DNA of 64,000 nt, taken from Andalucia godoyi. Lineage: Eukaryota; Discoba; Jakobea; Jakobida; Andaluciidae. A program made the translations under genes and the position numbers. The notes below the pieces were generated by a model that was given only the letters and a program-made list of their open reading frames with translations, had not been told where the DNA came from and did no database searches. Below are positions 36,841 through 48,070 of this stretch, in pieces (the stretch's first letter is position 1; every line of letters starts with the position of its first letter). The stretch is from contig VRVR01000025.1 in NCBI GenBank assembly GCA_009859145.1, positions 137,491 through 201,490 of the forward strand, given 5' to 3'.

Positions 36841-39048
36841 TTATCGAATTGAGCGTTGTTGGACTTGCAGTGCACGCTCGAACATTTGCAGTTGAGAAAT
36901 GAAACCACGATTCGGGTGAACTTGCGGCCGTACCGAACGAAGTCGGGCAAGTGCGGCGTCGGCGGAAATGCCTAGCTTTTGCATTAGATACGCGGCAACC
37001 ACAGTCGGGGATCTACTCTGCCCACGAGCACAATGCACCAAGACACGGCCGGCAGAGTCCGAAAATGCTTGCTCAATGAATGAAAAACACACCTCGAATC
37101 GATCCTTTAGCATTACAGTGGGCGTATCATCTTCCTCGACCACAAGATACTTGAATGTTCCAGGATACCTAGGAGTAATGCCTCTGGCGACCGTCAAGAT
37201 ATGCGTAATTCCCATGTCCAGCAGAATGTGTTTGTTCTCGGCCGCAAGCATAGACGAGAGATATAGTCTCCCGTCGATAATCTCGGAAGGAATGTCAAGT
37301 TGATTTGCCACAGAACACTGCAACGGGACTGCATCCGGCGGAATCTCGGCAACCCAATTGTTGTTCAACGTCAAACGAATCAACCCTCCTGGCATTTTCG
37401 GAATGGATATCAACAGATTGCAATCTAGGTAGAGATTCTGCAAAGATGGCATGTTTGAAATGGCAGATGGAACAACCGTAAGTAGATTCCTACGAAGGTC
37501 CAACGTGTGCAGATACTTCAAGGTTTGCAATGAGAACGGTAATGCACGAAGCGCATTTGACCGAAGATCCAATTCCTCCAGCGATCGCAAGTCTCCTATC
37601 AATGGCGGAAGAAGAATGATGTCGTTATCTCCAAGTCTCAAGAACCGCAACCGAACCATGCCTCCCAGCGGGAAAGGCAAATGAGTAAGTCTGTTGTCGG
37701 ACAAATCCAACTCTTCCAGACGATTCAAAAACCCAGTACCCGTTGGAAGTCCACCAGAAATGAGACAGTTGGAAGCCAAACGAAGAGACTGTAGTTCGGT
37801 CAACTTGTCGATAGCAGAATCGATTCGGGCAATTCGATTCTTACTCAAATCAAGAACCCGAAGCTGCGCATACCGCGAATACAGCCATCCAGGAATTATC
37901 GTGACGTGGTTCTGCGCCATGTAAAGTTCTTCCAAACATGGAGGGGCACACTGTGGGATCTCGTCAAGCAGACAATTGTCCAGGCAAAGAACGCGAAGAT
38001 CGCATATCCTTGACAAGTGATCCAGTCGAGGCTTCGTCTGATTCCAGGACATATCTAATTTCTGGAGTTTCGAACAATTGACACCGCATTCCACAGGAAC
38101 AAGCCTCAATCCTATTCCCGCAATTTCCAGTTGCCTCACGGCTGGGAAGAGAAACAGACAATCTGCAAACGAATACAAGCCTCGGTTAAAAGATAGTCGT
38201 AATTCGACAAGCGGGTGATGGAGAGCTCCCAGGACTTCATTGGACGCCATTTGGGTTTGCAGCGAAGGAGTAAACGTGACGTGGCGAATCGAATTGTGCG
38301 ACAGATCAACAACCTGAAGAGATCTCATTTCTAGCAATGGGTCCAAAGAAACATACCTCAGCTTGTTATGATCCAGGTACAATTCCCGACAGCTACGGAG
38401 TCTCCCAAAATGTTGAGGGATCTCGGCAAAGGAACAAGACGAGAGTCTGAGAACAACAACTAATGACAATCGAATGCAAGCGTCCTCCGATAAGTCACGA
38501 AACTCAAGGCGTCCAGTCAAGTCCAACTCGACAGGGAACGAAACAGACGACGACGACGACGATGATGATGATGATGATGATGATGATGACGAATGGCCTG
38601 TGATATTGTCATCCCCTGAGTTTTCCGAAGCGGATACAGACCCTGAATGCCGGACAGCAGGAATCTCTCGAGTTGAATGCGGCTCCGTGGCTGTCGTAAC
38701 TTGCGACGAATCTGTGGACGCACTAGACGCGATGGAGTCGGATGACACTGATGCTGAAATTAAACTCGTGCCGGATTTGCTTTCGGACATATTGGAAGAT
38801 GTGCGGTTAGCATTTTCGTACATGTGGAAATATCCAGTTTGTTGCGGTGGTAAAAACGAAAGGGTCTCTTCTTGAAGACGAAGTTGCTGAAAATTGACGG
38901 TCCCGTCACTGGGAATCGGGGAATCAGGAGGAGCGCCTTGGCGGGAGGACATGAACGACGATGGGTGCCGCTCCCGATTCAGACAAGCTTCTTGTGAGGA
39001 TTGAGATTGCTGGGTCGTCTTGAGAAAGAGCTTTCGTTGAAGATCCAT
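36841..39048 (-). CDS. LRR dual-specificity phosphatase
   Basis: The 735-residue protein starts at ATG 39048. The N-terminal ~165 residues are disordered with a poly-Ser run coded by (TCA/TCG)n (plus-strand 38545-38592). About 15 leucine-rich repeats follow (about 175-590; LEELDLSDNRLTHLPFPLGG, LEELDLRSNALRALPFSLQT, LHTLDLRRNLLTVVPSAISN). A DSP domain ends the protein (about 605-735) with the active-site HCARGQSRS (Cys near 673), the general acid region VVEEDDTPT upstream and AYLMQKLGISADAALARLRS downstream. The catalytic HCx5R is intact. LRR-DSP fusions occur in amoebae and other protists; the LRRs probably select the substrate. The substrate and pathway are unknown. Confidence 0.93.
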   Translation of the reverse strand: MDLQRKLFLKTTQQSQSSQEACLNRERHPSSFMSSRQGAPPDSPIPSDGTVNFQQLRLQEETLSFLPPQQTGYFHMYENANRTSSNMSESKSGTSLISASVSSDSIASSASTDSSQVTTATEPHSTREIPAVRHSGSVSASENSGDDNITGHSSSSSSSSSSSSSSSSVSFPVELDLTGRLEFRDLSEDACIRLSLVVVLRLSSCSFAEIPQHFGRLRSCRELYLDHNKLRYVSLDPLLEMRSLQVVDLSHNSIRHVTFTPSLQTQMASNEVLGALHHPLVELRLSFNRGLYSFADCLFLFPAVRQLEIAGIGLRLVPVECGVNCSKLQKLDMSWNQTKPRLDHLSRICDLRVLCLDNCLLDEIPQCAPPCLEELYMAQNHVTIIPGWLYSRYAQLRVLDLSKNRIARIDSAIDKLTELQSLRLASNCLISGGLPTGTGFLNRLEELDLSDNRLTHLPFPLGGMVRLRFLRLGDNDIILLPPLIGDLRSLEELDLRSNALRALPFSLQTLKYLHTLDLRRNLLTVVPSAISNMPSLQNLYLDCNLLISIPKMPGGLIRLTLNNNWVAEIPPDAVPLQCSVANQLDIPSEIIDGRLYLSSMLAAENKHILLDMGITHILTVARGITPRYPGTFKYLVVEEDDTPTVMLKDRFEVCFSFIEQAFSDSAGRVLVHCARGQSRSPTVVAAYLMQKLGISADAALARLRSVRPQVHPNRGFISQLQMFERALQVQQRSIR

Positions 39049-39988
39049 GACGCAGATTCAATCTCGACGAATCGATATTATCGGAAACGCGAATTGCTCG
39101 GTTCAAAACAATAAATATTCAGCTTCCGTTTCTCCTTCTTGTTCTTTGTTGTTCCTGCAGCTGCCGTGGCGATGCGGACCCTTGGAGATTCTACAAAAAA
39201 CAGTTTTCTTGCTCGGAGAAGACGAACCAAAATACTAAGTAATACAAAAAAAAACCCGGAGGAAAACAGAGGTTCTTGCAAATTACAGTATTCCGGATAA
39301 AGAAACGAGAACACCGGAGCACAGGTGATCAAAATTCACAGCGAAGGCGCCAAAAGTCGAGTGCAAGCAATCCGGAGAGCTTGTTCGGACAAACGGCCAC
39401 CAAAAACAAATCGCCGAAGAATGACAGTCGACAGAGGGGTGAGGGGAAAGGTAGAAAAGAAAGCAAAGCAAAGCAAAGAAGAGAAGAGAAGAAGAAAAGA
39501 AGAAGAAAAGAAAGAAAGAAAAAGAGTGGAAAAAACAATAATGAGCGTAGGACAAGCAGCTACGCTAGACTGGAAAATACTGCTGGTGGATTTGTACACA
39601 GCGAGAATGCAAGGAGGACCTGATAAAAAGGAAGTGTGAAACAGATTCGTGGGAATTTGGAGAAGAAAAAGGTGAACACTGAACCGTGAACAAATCGTGA
39701 ATCGTGACTAGACACTGAACAAATTTAGGGAGAAATTATCTCGGAAAAAGACGGAGCAAGAACCGCTTGATCTGTCGAAGCATTCGCAAACAGAGAAAGG
39801 GAGACAGAGACAGAGACAGAGTTCAGGAACCCATTGGCATTCCTATTTCCCCGATGTTTCCTCGTCACGTACTCCTTTTGGCAATTGGAGGAAACATCGG
39901 GATAGAAATCGTGTCTGGCAATCCTTGCTCGTACAGCTTACAACAGGCATCACAGCAAAACATCGCTGGATGCTCAGCAGGCGCCTAC
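39049..39988. other. Intergenic region with a perfect 14-bp hairpin
   Basis: The region upstream of the LRR phosphatase contains no convincing gene; open frames are Lys/Glu/Arg low complexity from an A/G-rich tract at about 39450-39540. A perfect inverted repeat (CCCGATGTTTCCTC at 39850-39863, complement at 39888-39901, 24-nt loop) lies about 90 bp outside the end of Fanzor relic B. Confidence 0.6.
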
Positions 39989-40572
39989 ATTATATACTGA
40001 ACATGCATATCTATGAATAGGCATGCATATTCAATCCTGCATCCCGTTGCCGGGAAGGGGATAGGCCCCCAACACGCCACACGGCGATCTTCAGATAGAT
40101 GTTCTGCGCTCCGTTCCCAATCTCGATCAATCTGTGAGCCGCTTCCTCAGCGTGACACGTTGTTCCTGAGAAGGGTGCATTTTGATTCTGACGGCCCTAG
40201 CAGCAGGCGCTTTCGTGTCCTCAGTTGCAGCGATTGATGCAACTGGAGATACGAGAGGAAGAGGCGGGTAGGAAGACGGTGGGGGTTTGCGACTGCGCCT
40301 GGTGCATCGTAGCAGAAAACCGAGAGTTCTGTAAGAGACGGTCCCTGAGGCTTCTGCTTGGGGTTGGCTGCCCTGTGTGCTGGGGATTGGAGATCGTGTC
40401 TTGGAAGTTCGCCTCTTGGTAGTGCGCTGGACGAATGACAGATGGTTACGCGTAAGCACGAATTCCTATGAAACAAACGTGCTAGCGTCGGCCGGTATTG
40501 ACCGTGTCTGTTTATGTATACTTTCCTTCCGTATGCATGACAGTGACGTGTCATTATTCAACGGTAGCTGAG
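39989..40572 (-). mobile_element. Fanzor/TnpB-type element relic, copy B
   Basis: Read on the minus strand, the element starts near 40570 with a leader shared with copies A and C. It continues with a basic, RS/RT-rich N-terminus, then the IS605-OrfB-like entry motif (ARAVRIKMHPSQEQRVTLRK), whose R-x-YP-x-EQ-x-LR pattern is typical of TnpB and Fanzor. The frame then jumps directly to IDRD and, one base out of phase, NGAQNIYLK. The whole RuvC core and zinc ribbon are therefore deleted. The 3' conserved block and hairpin (39998-40033) match copy A. It cannot encode a nuclease but keeps both ends, so it may have been mobilised in trans. It lies between the upstream region of the phosphatase and the 3' end of the aminotransferase. 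Confidence 0.82.
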
Positions 40573-40801
40573 CTGGAACACCCCAACAGCAACAATCAAC
40601 ACACCTGGAAAACCAGCGTCTTGCAAGCACCCCCACAACAACAACAATAATAATCATAACGTAATAATAATAATAATAACAATAAATAACGATTAAAAAA
40701 TGAACAGACATGCAGAACAGTACGCACATGAACAAAACCCATATACAGAAGTACTTCCTAAACAGAGGGGAGGGGGTGTCTGCCATACCGAAAAGCCTCC
40801 A
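40573..40801. other. Intergenic, AT-rich
   Basis: A short spacer between Fanzor relic B and the aminotransferase stop contains (AAT)n-like units at about 40645-40685. It is probably the 3' UTR of the aminotransferase. Confidence 0.5.
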
Positions 40802-42189
<1,388 letters not shown>

Positions 42190-42562
42190 ATGCACGAATT
42201 GCCGATTTGAAGGAGAGAAGGTGTTCACGATAAAAACGCAAAAAGAAAGAAAAAACAGCAGAAGAAAAAAAAGCCTCGTTCGTGTGCACATCGCATGAAA
42301 ACTTGACAAGGAGAAAAAATACCCAATTCCCGAGGGATATTTTTCCTTTGGGAGTCTCTGCTTTTTCACTCCTCGTTCCCGCTGGAGTGCAAAGACGCTC
42401 AGAGAGGGAAGTGATGGGGCGATGCAGCAATAGAAAAGAGAGTGTGAGAATAAACATTAGAAGACGGCATTGTACATTATTACTACGGGAAGCGCAACTC
42501 TTCATAATAACAGGCAATGATATTGGACAGACAACGACAGTCTCACACAAAGTATTCACACT

Positions 42563-42655
42563 ACCCAAACAACAAACAACAAACAACAAACAACAAACAA
42601 CAAACAACAAACAAACAAACAAACAAACAAACAAACAAACAAACAAACAAACAAA
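42563..42655. repeat. (AAACAAC)n and (AAAC)n tandem repeat
   Basis: About five AAACAAC units pass into about ten AAAC units. The array lies 500 bp upstream of the aminotransferase. Confidence 0.9.
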
Positions 42656-42933
42656 ACATCCTGATCAATAGACACGCCGTTTCTCATTGGAAACGCTCTT
42701 TCTTTTTCCACTGGCCCGTCTCCTTGTTGTGCTGCTTTCTTGAACATTCCCAAGTTCCAACGGAGTTGAATCAACAATAGCGCGCAACCAAACAACCACA
42801 CAGGTCGTACAACCAAATATATATCTTCTTGAGGAATGGCGAGAAGAGCAAAAAAAAGACAGAAGAAGGGCGGGAGGAAGGAAAGAGGTCCTAAATCAAG
42901 CTGGCTAGCATACTTTTTTCTTGTCAAAAAGAT

Positions 42934-43770
42934 CTAGGATCGTCTCTTGATGGCGGATCCGCAGAATGCATCTCGAGGATCGTATGCACCAGGTGGCGGA
43001 GCATCATCTCTGATTGTTAATCCTCTGGGAAGTGTCGTTTTGAATGCTGCAGAGGAAGGTCTGCTGTTTCGCAGCGAAGAGATGCTCGACACGTCATACA
43101 GCCCAGGGTCGGTGGATGCTTTGCCGTCGGACAGTGATGCCAAGCGCGGAGACGTCGACATGAACGCAGACGATGATTTTGCCTTCTTGAGCGGGCTCGA
43201 TGCTTTTTCAAGCTGTGCCCCGGAAGTGTTGGGTGAGAACGAAAAGCTGCGAGATGCACCGTCGCCGTTGCTCGCCCTGTTGAGCGAGGCTGGCGAAAAT
43301 GCAGTGGGCGGGGTGTATGCACCCGGTCCGGGAACATCAGAAAAGGACTTGCTTGCTGAACCTATGAATCGTTGGGAGGTGCCTCCAAAGGAGTGCTTTG
43401 GAGAATGCTTCGATCCTGCAGAACTTCTGGCGGGTGATTAATTAATTTAAAAAGATGAAAGAAGAAATTAGACAATGGGACAAAAGTGGGGGGGGGGGGG
43501 GGTGTCGAGAATGGAGTGCAAACGGACACATTCATCAGACCAAGAAGAAAAAAGATGAAAGGAAGAGAAGAAAAAAGAGACATACGGAGAAGCGGATGAG
43601 GGGCGAATAGTAGATGGTACATCATAAGCACCCGGGGGCGGCACGCCGTTGTTGACCACGGGTGAAAGACGCGGCGAAGAGGACGAAAAGACTGCGGAAC
43701 GACTGCCAAACCGCAAATTGTCATAGTAAAAGTCCCAATGCCGGCGCTGGTTTGGAGAAGGGGTCGCCAT
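42934..43770 (-). CDS. SHIPPO / STPGP-repeat (sperm-tail PG-rich) protein, two exons
   Basis: Exon 1 is 43586-43770 (ATG at 43770) and exon 2 is 42934-43426. The 159-bp intron 43427-43585 has a GTATGT donor and a CCGCCAG acceptor; it is in phase 2 and the joined frame gives 225 residues. Three STPGP-type repeats are visible: VPPPGAYDVPST at the end of exon 1, VPGPGAYTPPTAF, and APPPGAYDPRDAF at the C-terminus. A degenerate fourth (DPGLYDV) lies between them. These repeats mark proteins of ciliary axonemes, often microtubule-associated. The arrangement of repeats across both exons with correct phase is strong evidence for the intron. An open frame on the plus strand (42947-43441) is a shadow. 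Confidence 0.85.
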
Positions 43771-44264
43771 TATCGTACTGCTGCTTATATTGACTCGAAC
43801 CTTTTTCTTTTTAATATTAAAAAAAAACAGGTGACGCAGAAAAATAAAAAGTGGCCGAGACGCGAAAAATGATACGCGTGAAAAAAGAAGAAAAGAGGTG
43901 GTGGAAATAAGAAAAAAATGAATCACAGTTTCTCTTTCTTGGTTTAATCTCTTGGGTTTTTTCGTTTGTCATGCGCGGGCCTCTCTGCTGCTGCCCTGCC
44001 TTGCAAGCAATAGCTTAAAGGGGGGGCCTCTCACCATTCGTTGACGCTAAATTACAGCTGGTCTGGTTGGATCCCGCAACTGGATGGACCGCAGAAAGTC
44101 ATGGAAAGGACTGCGAAAGGACTCCGCCAAAACAAAACAAAAAAAAAAAAAGAAAAAAAGAAAGACAAACAAAAACTGTGGAAACGGCAAATTCTCAATT
44201 CAGCGGGGGAAAGCTGAAGAGCCCTCGAGGGAAGGAAATCACAACTGCCAAAGTCTGTACATGG
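43771..44264. other. Divergent spacer, no gene
   Basis: The region between the SHIPPO start (minus) and the next gene (plus) has A-rich runs at about 43820-43845 and 44138-44160. No convincing coding sequence is present; the frame of the downstream gene stays open here but has no ATG. Confidence 0.5.
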
Positions 44265-44867
44265 ATGTCTAGCAGCAAGGACGCTCAGGGAACAGGAAAG
44301 AAAAAGGAAACGCATGTGCGGGAATTGAGGGCGCTGCTTGGGGTTCCAGTGGCGTTTCGGTTGCGTGATCTGCGCAAGTCGATCTTGTCGCGCATGGAAA
44401 GCCACTCTTATCTCTACAAGCTGGGGCCGCTGCACTCTCTTTTATTGGATCCGTTGCCCACCTCGGGTTCGGCGGAAACTCGCGAGTTGTTCATCATCCA
44501 GCTGTATCTGTGGGGATTTCATGCGACGGCCAACTTTGGAAGATTGCCTCTCGCTTTGCGTCGCAGCGTCAGCTGGCAGCAACTGGAGCAGTTGGTCCCG
44601 CACGTGATTTCCGGATTGTGGAATCTTGATGTGGCGTACAAGTCGTTTCAACAAAGAAAGAAGGAGCCGGGACTGGAGATGGAGGATGCTATCCAGCTCG
44701 CACAGATGATGATGCAACGTGGATCTTCTTCTCTGCCGACGCCGTCCTCCAGTGGTCAAGCAGCTCAGTCCACAATCTTGACAGTCCCTTTGCACTGGGG
44801 ACCACCGTATGTCCCGATGCAGCCCCGATTGCGTCACACGTCTGCTGCAACTCTTGGGGGGGAATGA
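44265..44867 (+). CDS. Unknown protein, 200 residues
   Basis: The first in-frame ATG is 44265 (MSSSKDAQGTGKKKETH...). Residues about 15-125 look globular and helical (RELRALLGVPVAFRLRDLRK, LFIIQLYLWGFHATANFGRL, LEQLVPHVISGLWNLDVAYK). The C-terminal 60 residues are Ser/Pro/Gln-rich. I recognise no family. The frame is open upstream to about 44067 but only over an A-rich run, and there is no ATG there. It is convergent with the next gene, 96 bp downstream. Confidence 0.7.
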   Translation: MSSSKDAQGTGKKKETHVRELRALLGVPVAFRLRDLRKSILSRMESHSYLYKLGPLHSLLLDPLPTSGSAETRELFIIQLYLWGFHATANFGRLPLALRRSVSWQQLEQLVPHVISGLWNLDVAYKSFQQRKKEPGLEMEDAIQLAQMMMQRGSSSLPTPSSSGQAAQSTILTVPLHWGPPYVPMQPRLRHTSAATLGGE

Positions 44868-44963
44868 GAAATAACACAGTGCAAATTTTACAACTATGCG
44901 GCTTCTTCTCCCCTTCCTTATGTTTGATTGCTTCTTTTGCTTTCTTTTTTCCGCACTCGTTCC

Positions 44964-46424
44964 TCAGACTCCAGATTCATTTTCGATCAGCGGTTCACTC
45001 AGTGTACCATACCCTTTTGTTGATCTTGCTTTCGCGGCTTTCCGTGAAATAACCTTCTTAGTGTTTGGAGGAAGGCGCGATTCCCCGGTATTAGCAACTT
45101 CCACGATCTGCGGCACTTTTTCTTCAATGATCTTGTTGGTTTCTGCCACGGCCGCCTCGTTGAATTTTCCGGCCCGCCTCCAGATTAGATCAGACAGATT
45201 CTTGCCAAAGTTGGGATTCTCTTGCTTGAAAAGATACTGGTTGTATGCGATGGAGACAGCCGCAACCAAGACTCCGAAAAAGAAGATGATTCCTCCGATG
45301 CGAGATCCCAAATCAGACCAGCCTTCATAGTGGACGAACTCACGGGATCGAAAGAATTCTTGTCGAAAGGCCAAGCGCAGCAAGATGCTTGCATTGGACA
45401 TCAAATTGTAGGATGGATAGGAGTGCTCTCGAGAGAACAAAACATACGTTGTTGGTTTCTTCGATTGTCTCAAGAACAGCGACCGGCCTTCGGACTGTGT
45501 GCTGTACTGATAGAAATAAAACGTAGAATCAAGTGCAAACTCGCCCGGAGAAAGCTGGAAGTTGAATCTGTACACATTGTCGTCCGGGTATCCATGTTGG
45601 CGCACCGTCACAATAACACCAGAATTTGCCAACACGGCGTTCGCCGTGGAGCGAGGCAGACATGCCACCCCAGAAACACTGGAGTAGCTCGGGTTGCAAT
45701 ACACTAAATCAACGTAGTAGAATTGCTCGCTGGCTAGATTTTGAGTTCCCTCCACATCCAGATTCATCAAACACTGGGAATTCTGCAGCAGCCAAGCAGG
45801 AATGAAGTCAGAATTGACTGTCGTGCAATCTGCAATCATGTTTGTGACATCCGCATACGAATAAGATTGGTCGGTCCCAGAGACAGACACCTGCGTTACC
45901 CTCCATTGAAACAAACTTTGATTGTAAATGGCAGATCCTTGCATGACGGGGCCCATCTCGGAAAAGCCTCCTTGTCGAATGGACAAACCAAATGATGGAA
46001 CAAGCATATGACCATTTGGAGTTCTGAAAGTCCCTGCCTTTGTGATCGGGAACTGCTTGAAGAACGTGTCAATGAATGAATAGATCCAGTATGAAAGCAG
46101 TAAGAGAATGGAGAGCGTCACCAAGAATCCCCACCAAGAGCGGACTTCTTTGATCGGAAGCAGCTCCGGGTGTCCGTCAGTCAGCGAGTCGTGCAGCGAC
46201 TTGGGCACCTTGTAATGAAAAACATCGATACTCAGCAGCACCGAGCGGATATATCGAAGCACCGCACGCGTCTTCTTCCATCCCTCTTTAATCCGTCCCT
46301 TTGAACTCGGATTCTCTGTTTTCGCAGAATCCGCAGACGCCGAAGGATCCGAGGCATCCCGCGAAACCGTGGAGCTCGTGAGTCCTTCGGCACTGTTTTT
46401 GCTCGAAGCAGCAACCTCGCTCAT
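44964..46424 (-). CDS. Two-pass membrane protein of unknown function
   Basis: This 486-residue protein starts at ATG 46424. The N-terminal ~95 residues are Ser-rich then basic. A first membrane segment (WGFLVTLSILLLLSYWIYSF) lies near residues 98-118. A large middle domain of about 260 residues follows, with several Cys (DCTTVN, LVYCNPSY, GVACLPRS) and probable N-glycosylation sites (NQS, NAS), suggesting a lumenal or extracellular location. A second membrane segment (IGGIIFFFGVLVAAVSIAYN) is near residues 385-405. The C-terminal tail is cytosolic and ends with YGTLSEPLI, which resembles tyrosine- or dileucine-type sorting signals. The topology is channel-like (two TM, large loop), but no family is recognised. 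Confidence 0.85.
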   Translation of the reverse strand: MSEVAASSKNSAEGLTSSTVSRDASDPSASADSAKTENPSSKGRIKEGWKKTRAVLRYIRSVLLSIDVFHYKVPKSLHDSLTDGHPELLPIKEVRSWWGFLVTLSILLLLSYWIYSFIDTFFKQFPITKAGTFRTPNGHMLVPSFGLSIRQGGFSEMGPVMQGSAIYNQSLFQWRVTQVSVSGTDQSYSYADVTNMIADCTTVNSDFIPAWLLQNSQCLMNLDVEGTQNLASEQFYYVDLVYCNPSYSSVSGVACLPRSTANAVLANSGVIVTVRQHGYPDDNVYRFNFQLSPGEFALDSTFYFYQYSTQSEGRSLFLRQSKKPTTYVLFSREHSYPSYNLMSNASILLRLAFRQEFFRSREFVHYEGWSDLGSRIGGIIFFFGVLVAAVSIAYNQYLFKQENPNFGKNLSDLIWRRAGKFNEAAVAETNKIIEEKVPQIVEVANTGESRLPPNTKKVISRKAAKARSTKGYGTLSEPLIENESGV

Positions 46425-46858
46425 TCGCTTTGAACAAGATCTTCACAAACGAATCTACTATCTTAAACTTCCTCCTAATTTTAATTTTAAAAAACAGTTT
46501 TTAAAATGGCACGATGTTAAATCTAAAAAGATTTTTTTGAAAGAGAAAAAACAAACCCCCGGTCCTGGGGGCCCTTCTTGGGGAGGGGGGAAGGGAGGGG
46601 GGTTCGTCACAAGACTCGAGATTTCCGGGACTCGGCGACTCAGTGAACTCAGAAAGGATCCGCGGATCGCGGCGATTGAAAGATATTGATCGAGCGTGGT
46701 CGACTGCGTGGAAGGGCCAACGGACGCTGAGCAGCTGTAGTGATGTCGTGGAAGAGCGGGGAAGTGGGATCTGAGAGCAAACACCGAATACGAAACGAGA
46801 CTGCAAAACACAGGCCGGCCCCACGAGCCCCGCGACGTCACGACTCATGAAAGTATGC
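46425..46858. other. Intergenic, no gene seen
   Basis: The spacer contains a G-rich run near 46561-46601 and AT-rich sequence on the side of the membrane protein start. It probably serves as promoter of that gene and 3' region of the small VIM protein gene. Confidence 0.5.
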
Positions 46859-47149
46859 TCATGGTTCGTTCTGCTCTCGGTTTGCATCTGCGGATTCTTT
46901 CAGGCGTCGTTCGGCAGCATTCGCTTGCAGCTCTCTCAGCTTTGCGGGATCCTGGTCTGCGCCTCTCGCTTGCTCTCCACCAACAAACTTTCCTCGATTC
47001 CCACTACTCCGTCTGCTGCCTCGCTTCCCAGTCGCAGCTGTCGGCGACGATGACTGTGTCGACGACGACGCGCTGGCCTGACTGGTCTTCTGTCGCTGAG
47101 AGGCGTTGGATTGTACTTTCGTCGGCCGTACAGCTGCGGTTCTTGTCAT
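46859..47149 (-). CDS. Small protein with a VCP/p97-interacting motif (SVIP-like)
   Basis: ATG 47149 opens 96 codons. The N-terminal half is Ser/Thr/Gln-rich and disordered; a short basic stretch (GKRGSRRSSGNRGKF) follows. The C-terminal helix contains RELQANAAERRLKE, which fits the VCP-interacting motif consensus R-x5-A-A-x2-R exactly and resembles the SVIP helix. This motif binds the N domain of p97/VCP. The length is similar to SVIP (77 residues), but the N-terminal myristoylation site of SVIP is absent, so orthology is not shown. It could be a p97 regulator; NPL4, a p97 cofactor, is also in this window but is not a neighbour. A small single-exon gene with no other support. Confidence 0.6.
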   Translation of the reverse strand: MTRTAAVRPTKVQSNASQRQKTSQASASSSTQSSSPTAATGKRGSRRSSGNRGKFVGGEQARGADQDPAKLRELQANAAERRLKESADANREQNEP

Positions 47150-47541
47150 GGCTTAGAGAGATAGAAGATTTCACAGAGGAAGAAGAAAACGAGAGTGTAC
47201 CGAAGGGACCGAGAAAAGAAGAGGGCGAATGAAGCAACGGAGAAAAAACGAAGGCGAAATGAAGGATCGAATGGACAAGTCCGTAAATTTAAAATAATCA
47301 GTCAGTGTGAGTCGGACAGCGAGTCATGAATGACACTCAAATGGGCGCCTCATGCGGTCGTGCCAAAGGAACAAACAAGAGTGGAAGCGGGCATTTTTCG
47401 TGTGGAAGTTCAAGGCTTCAAGCACACAAACGACGGTCGTTCCTTCCTTCACCGAACCGCGTTCACCTTTCCGTTTTTTCAGGCCCCTTCTTTCTGGATT
47501 CTCTCTCTTATCTCATTCTTCATTCTTCAACCCAGCATAGA
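47150..47541. promoter_or_regulatory. Divergent promoter region
   Basis: The spacer between the small VIM protein (minus) and the RING protein (plus) is open in the RING frame back to an ATG at 47326. The extra 72 residues would be unremarkable in composition, so this may be either 5' UTR or additional coding sequence. Confidence 0.5.
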
Positions 47542-47982
47542 ATGAAGGATTCGATACAAACGGCGGAAGAGCCATTTGTGGTGATGTGCTCCGATCCTTG
47601 CAGGAAACAGCTCTCGCCCGATATTTTGGATGTTTCGTCCGCCCCCAAAAGGACGCCGGACAAAAATGCGAGCTGCGATTCGCTCTCGGAAGATATATGT
47701 GCTGTATGCTGGGATTCATATGTTGTGGATAATCCATCTTGCGAATTTGTCTGCGGTCATAAGTTTCATCTGCAGTGCGCGTTGGAGTGGCAGCTGCGTC
47801 AACCAACGTGCCCCATGTGCATGGAGCCTCTTCGAGAGGCCGGGACGCAGGCACTTCCCCTTGTGTCGACAACAAAGGCTGCAAAGCTTGCGAATCCTCG
47901 GGCCGCAACAGACGCCCGTCCTCGCGAATTCATGAAACGCGTTCGGGAGTCATTTCGGATATTTTTCGCAAAGTTTTCGTAG
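47542..47982 (+). CDS. RING-H2 zinc-finger protein, probable E3 ubiquitin ligase
   Basis: From ATG 47542 the protein has 146 residues. Residues about 52-95 form a RING-H2 finger with all eight ligands: CAVC, then C and H in FVCGH, H and C in FHLQC, and CPMC. The Trp two residues after the fifth ligand region (ALEWQL) is in a position used for E2 contact. The C-terminus is basic and hydrophobic (FMKRVRESFRIFFAKF), possibly an amphipathic helix. RING-H2 proteins transfer ubiquitin from E2 enzymes; the substrate is unknown. An in-frame ATG at 47326 would add 72 residues. It is convergent with the E2F gene, 88 bp away. Confidence 0.85.
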   Translation: MKDSIQTAEEPFVVMCSDPCRKQLSPDILDVSSAPKRTPDKNASCDSLSEDICAVCWDSYVVDNPSCEFVCGHKFHLQCALEWQLRQPTCPMCMEPLREAGTQALPLVSTTKAAKLANPRAATDARPREFMKRVRESFRIFFAKFS

Positions 47983-48070
47983 TAGCAATGGTAGTGATTT
48001 TTTCAACCCCCTCCCCCTCCCCCTTCCCCTTCATGTACAGAACAGCGGTTTCCGAAATCGGCGAGTAAAA

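Noticed and set aside
39276-39639. Lys/Glu/Arg-rich plus frames
   Set aside because: Low-complexity reading of an A/G-rich stretch without a proper start or conserved segment.
42947-43441. 164-codon plus frame at the SHIPPO locus
   Set aside because: The minus strand carries three STPGP repeats joined by an intron in correct phase; the plus frame is its complement.
44067-44264. Longer form of the unknown protein at 44265
   Set aside because: There is no ATG in this part; the frame opens at TTG and crosses an A-rich run.
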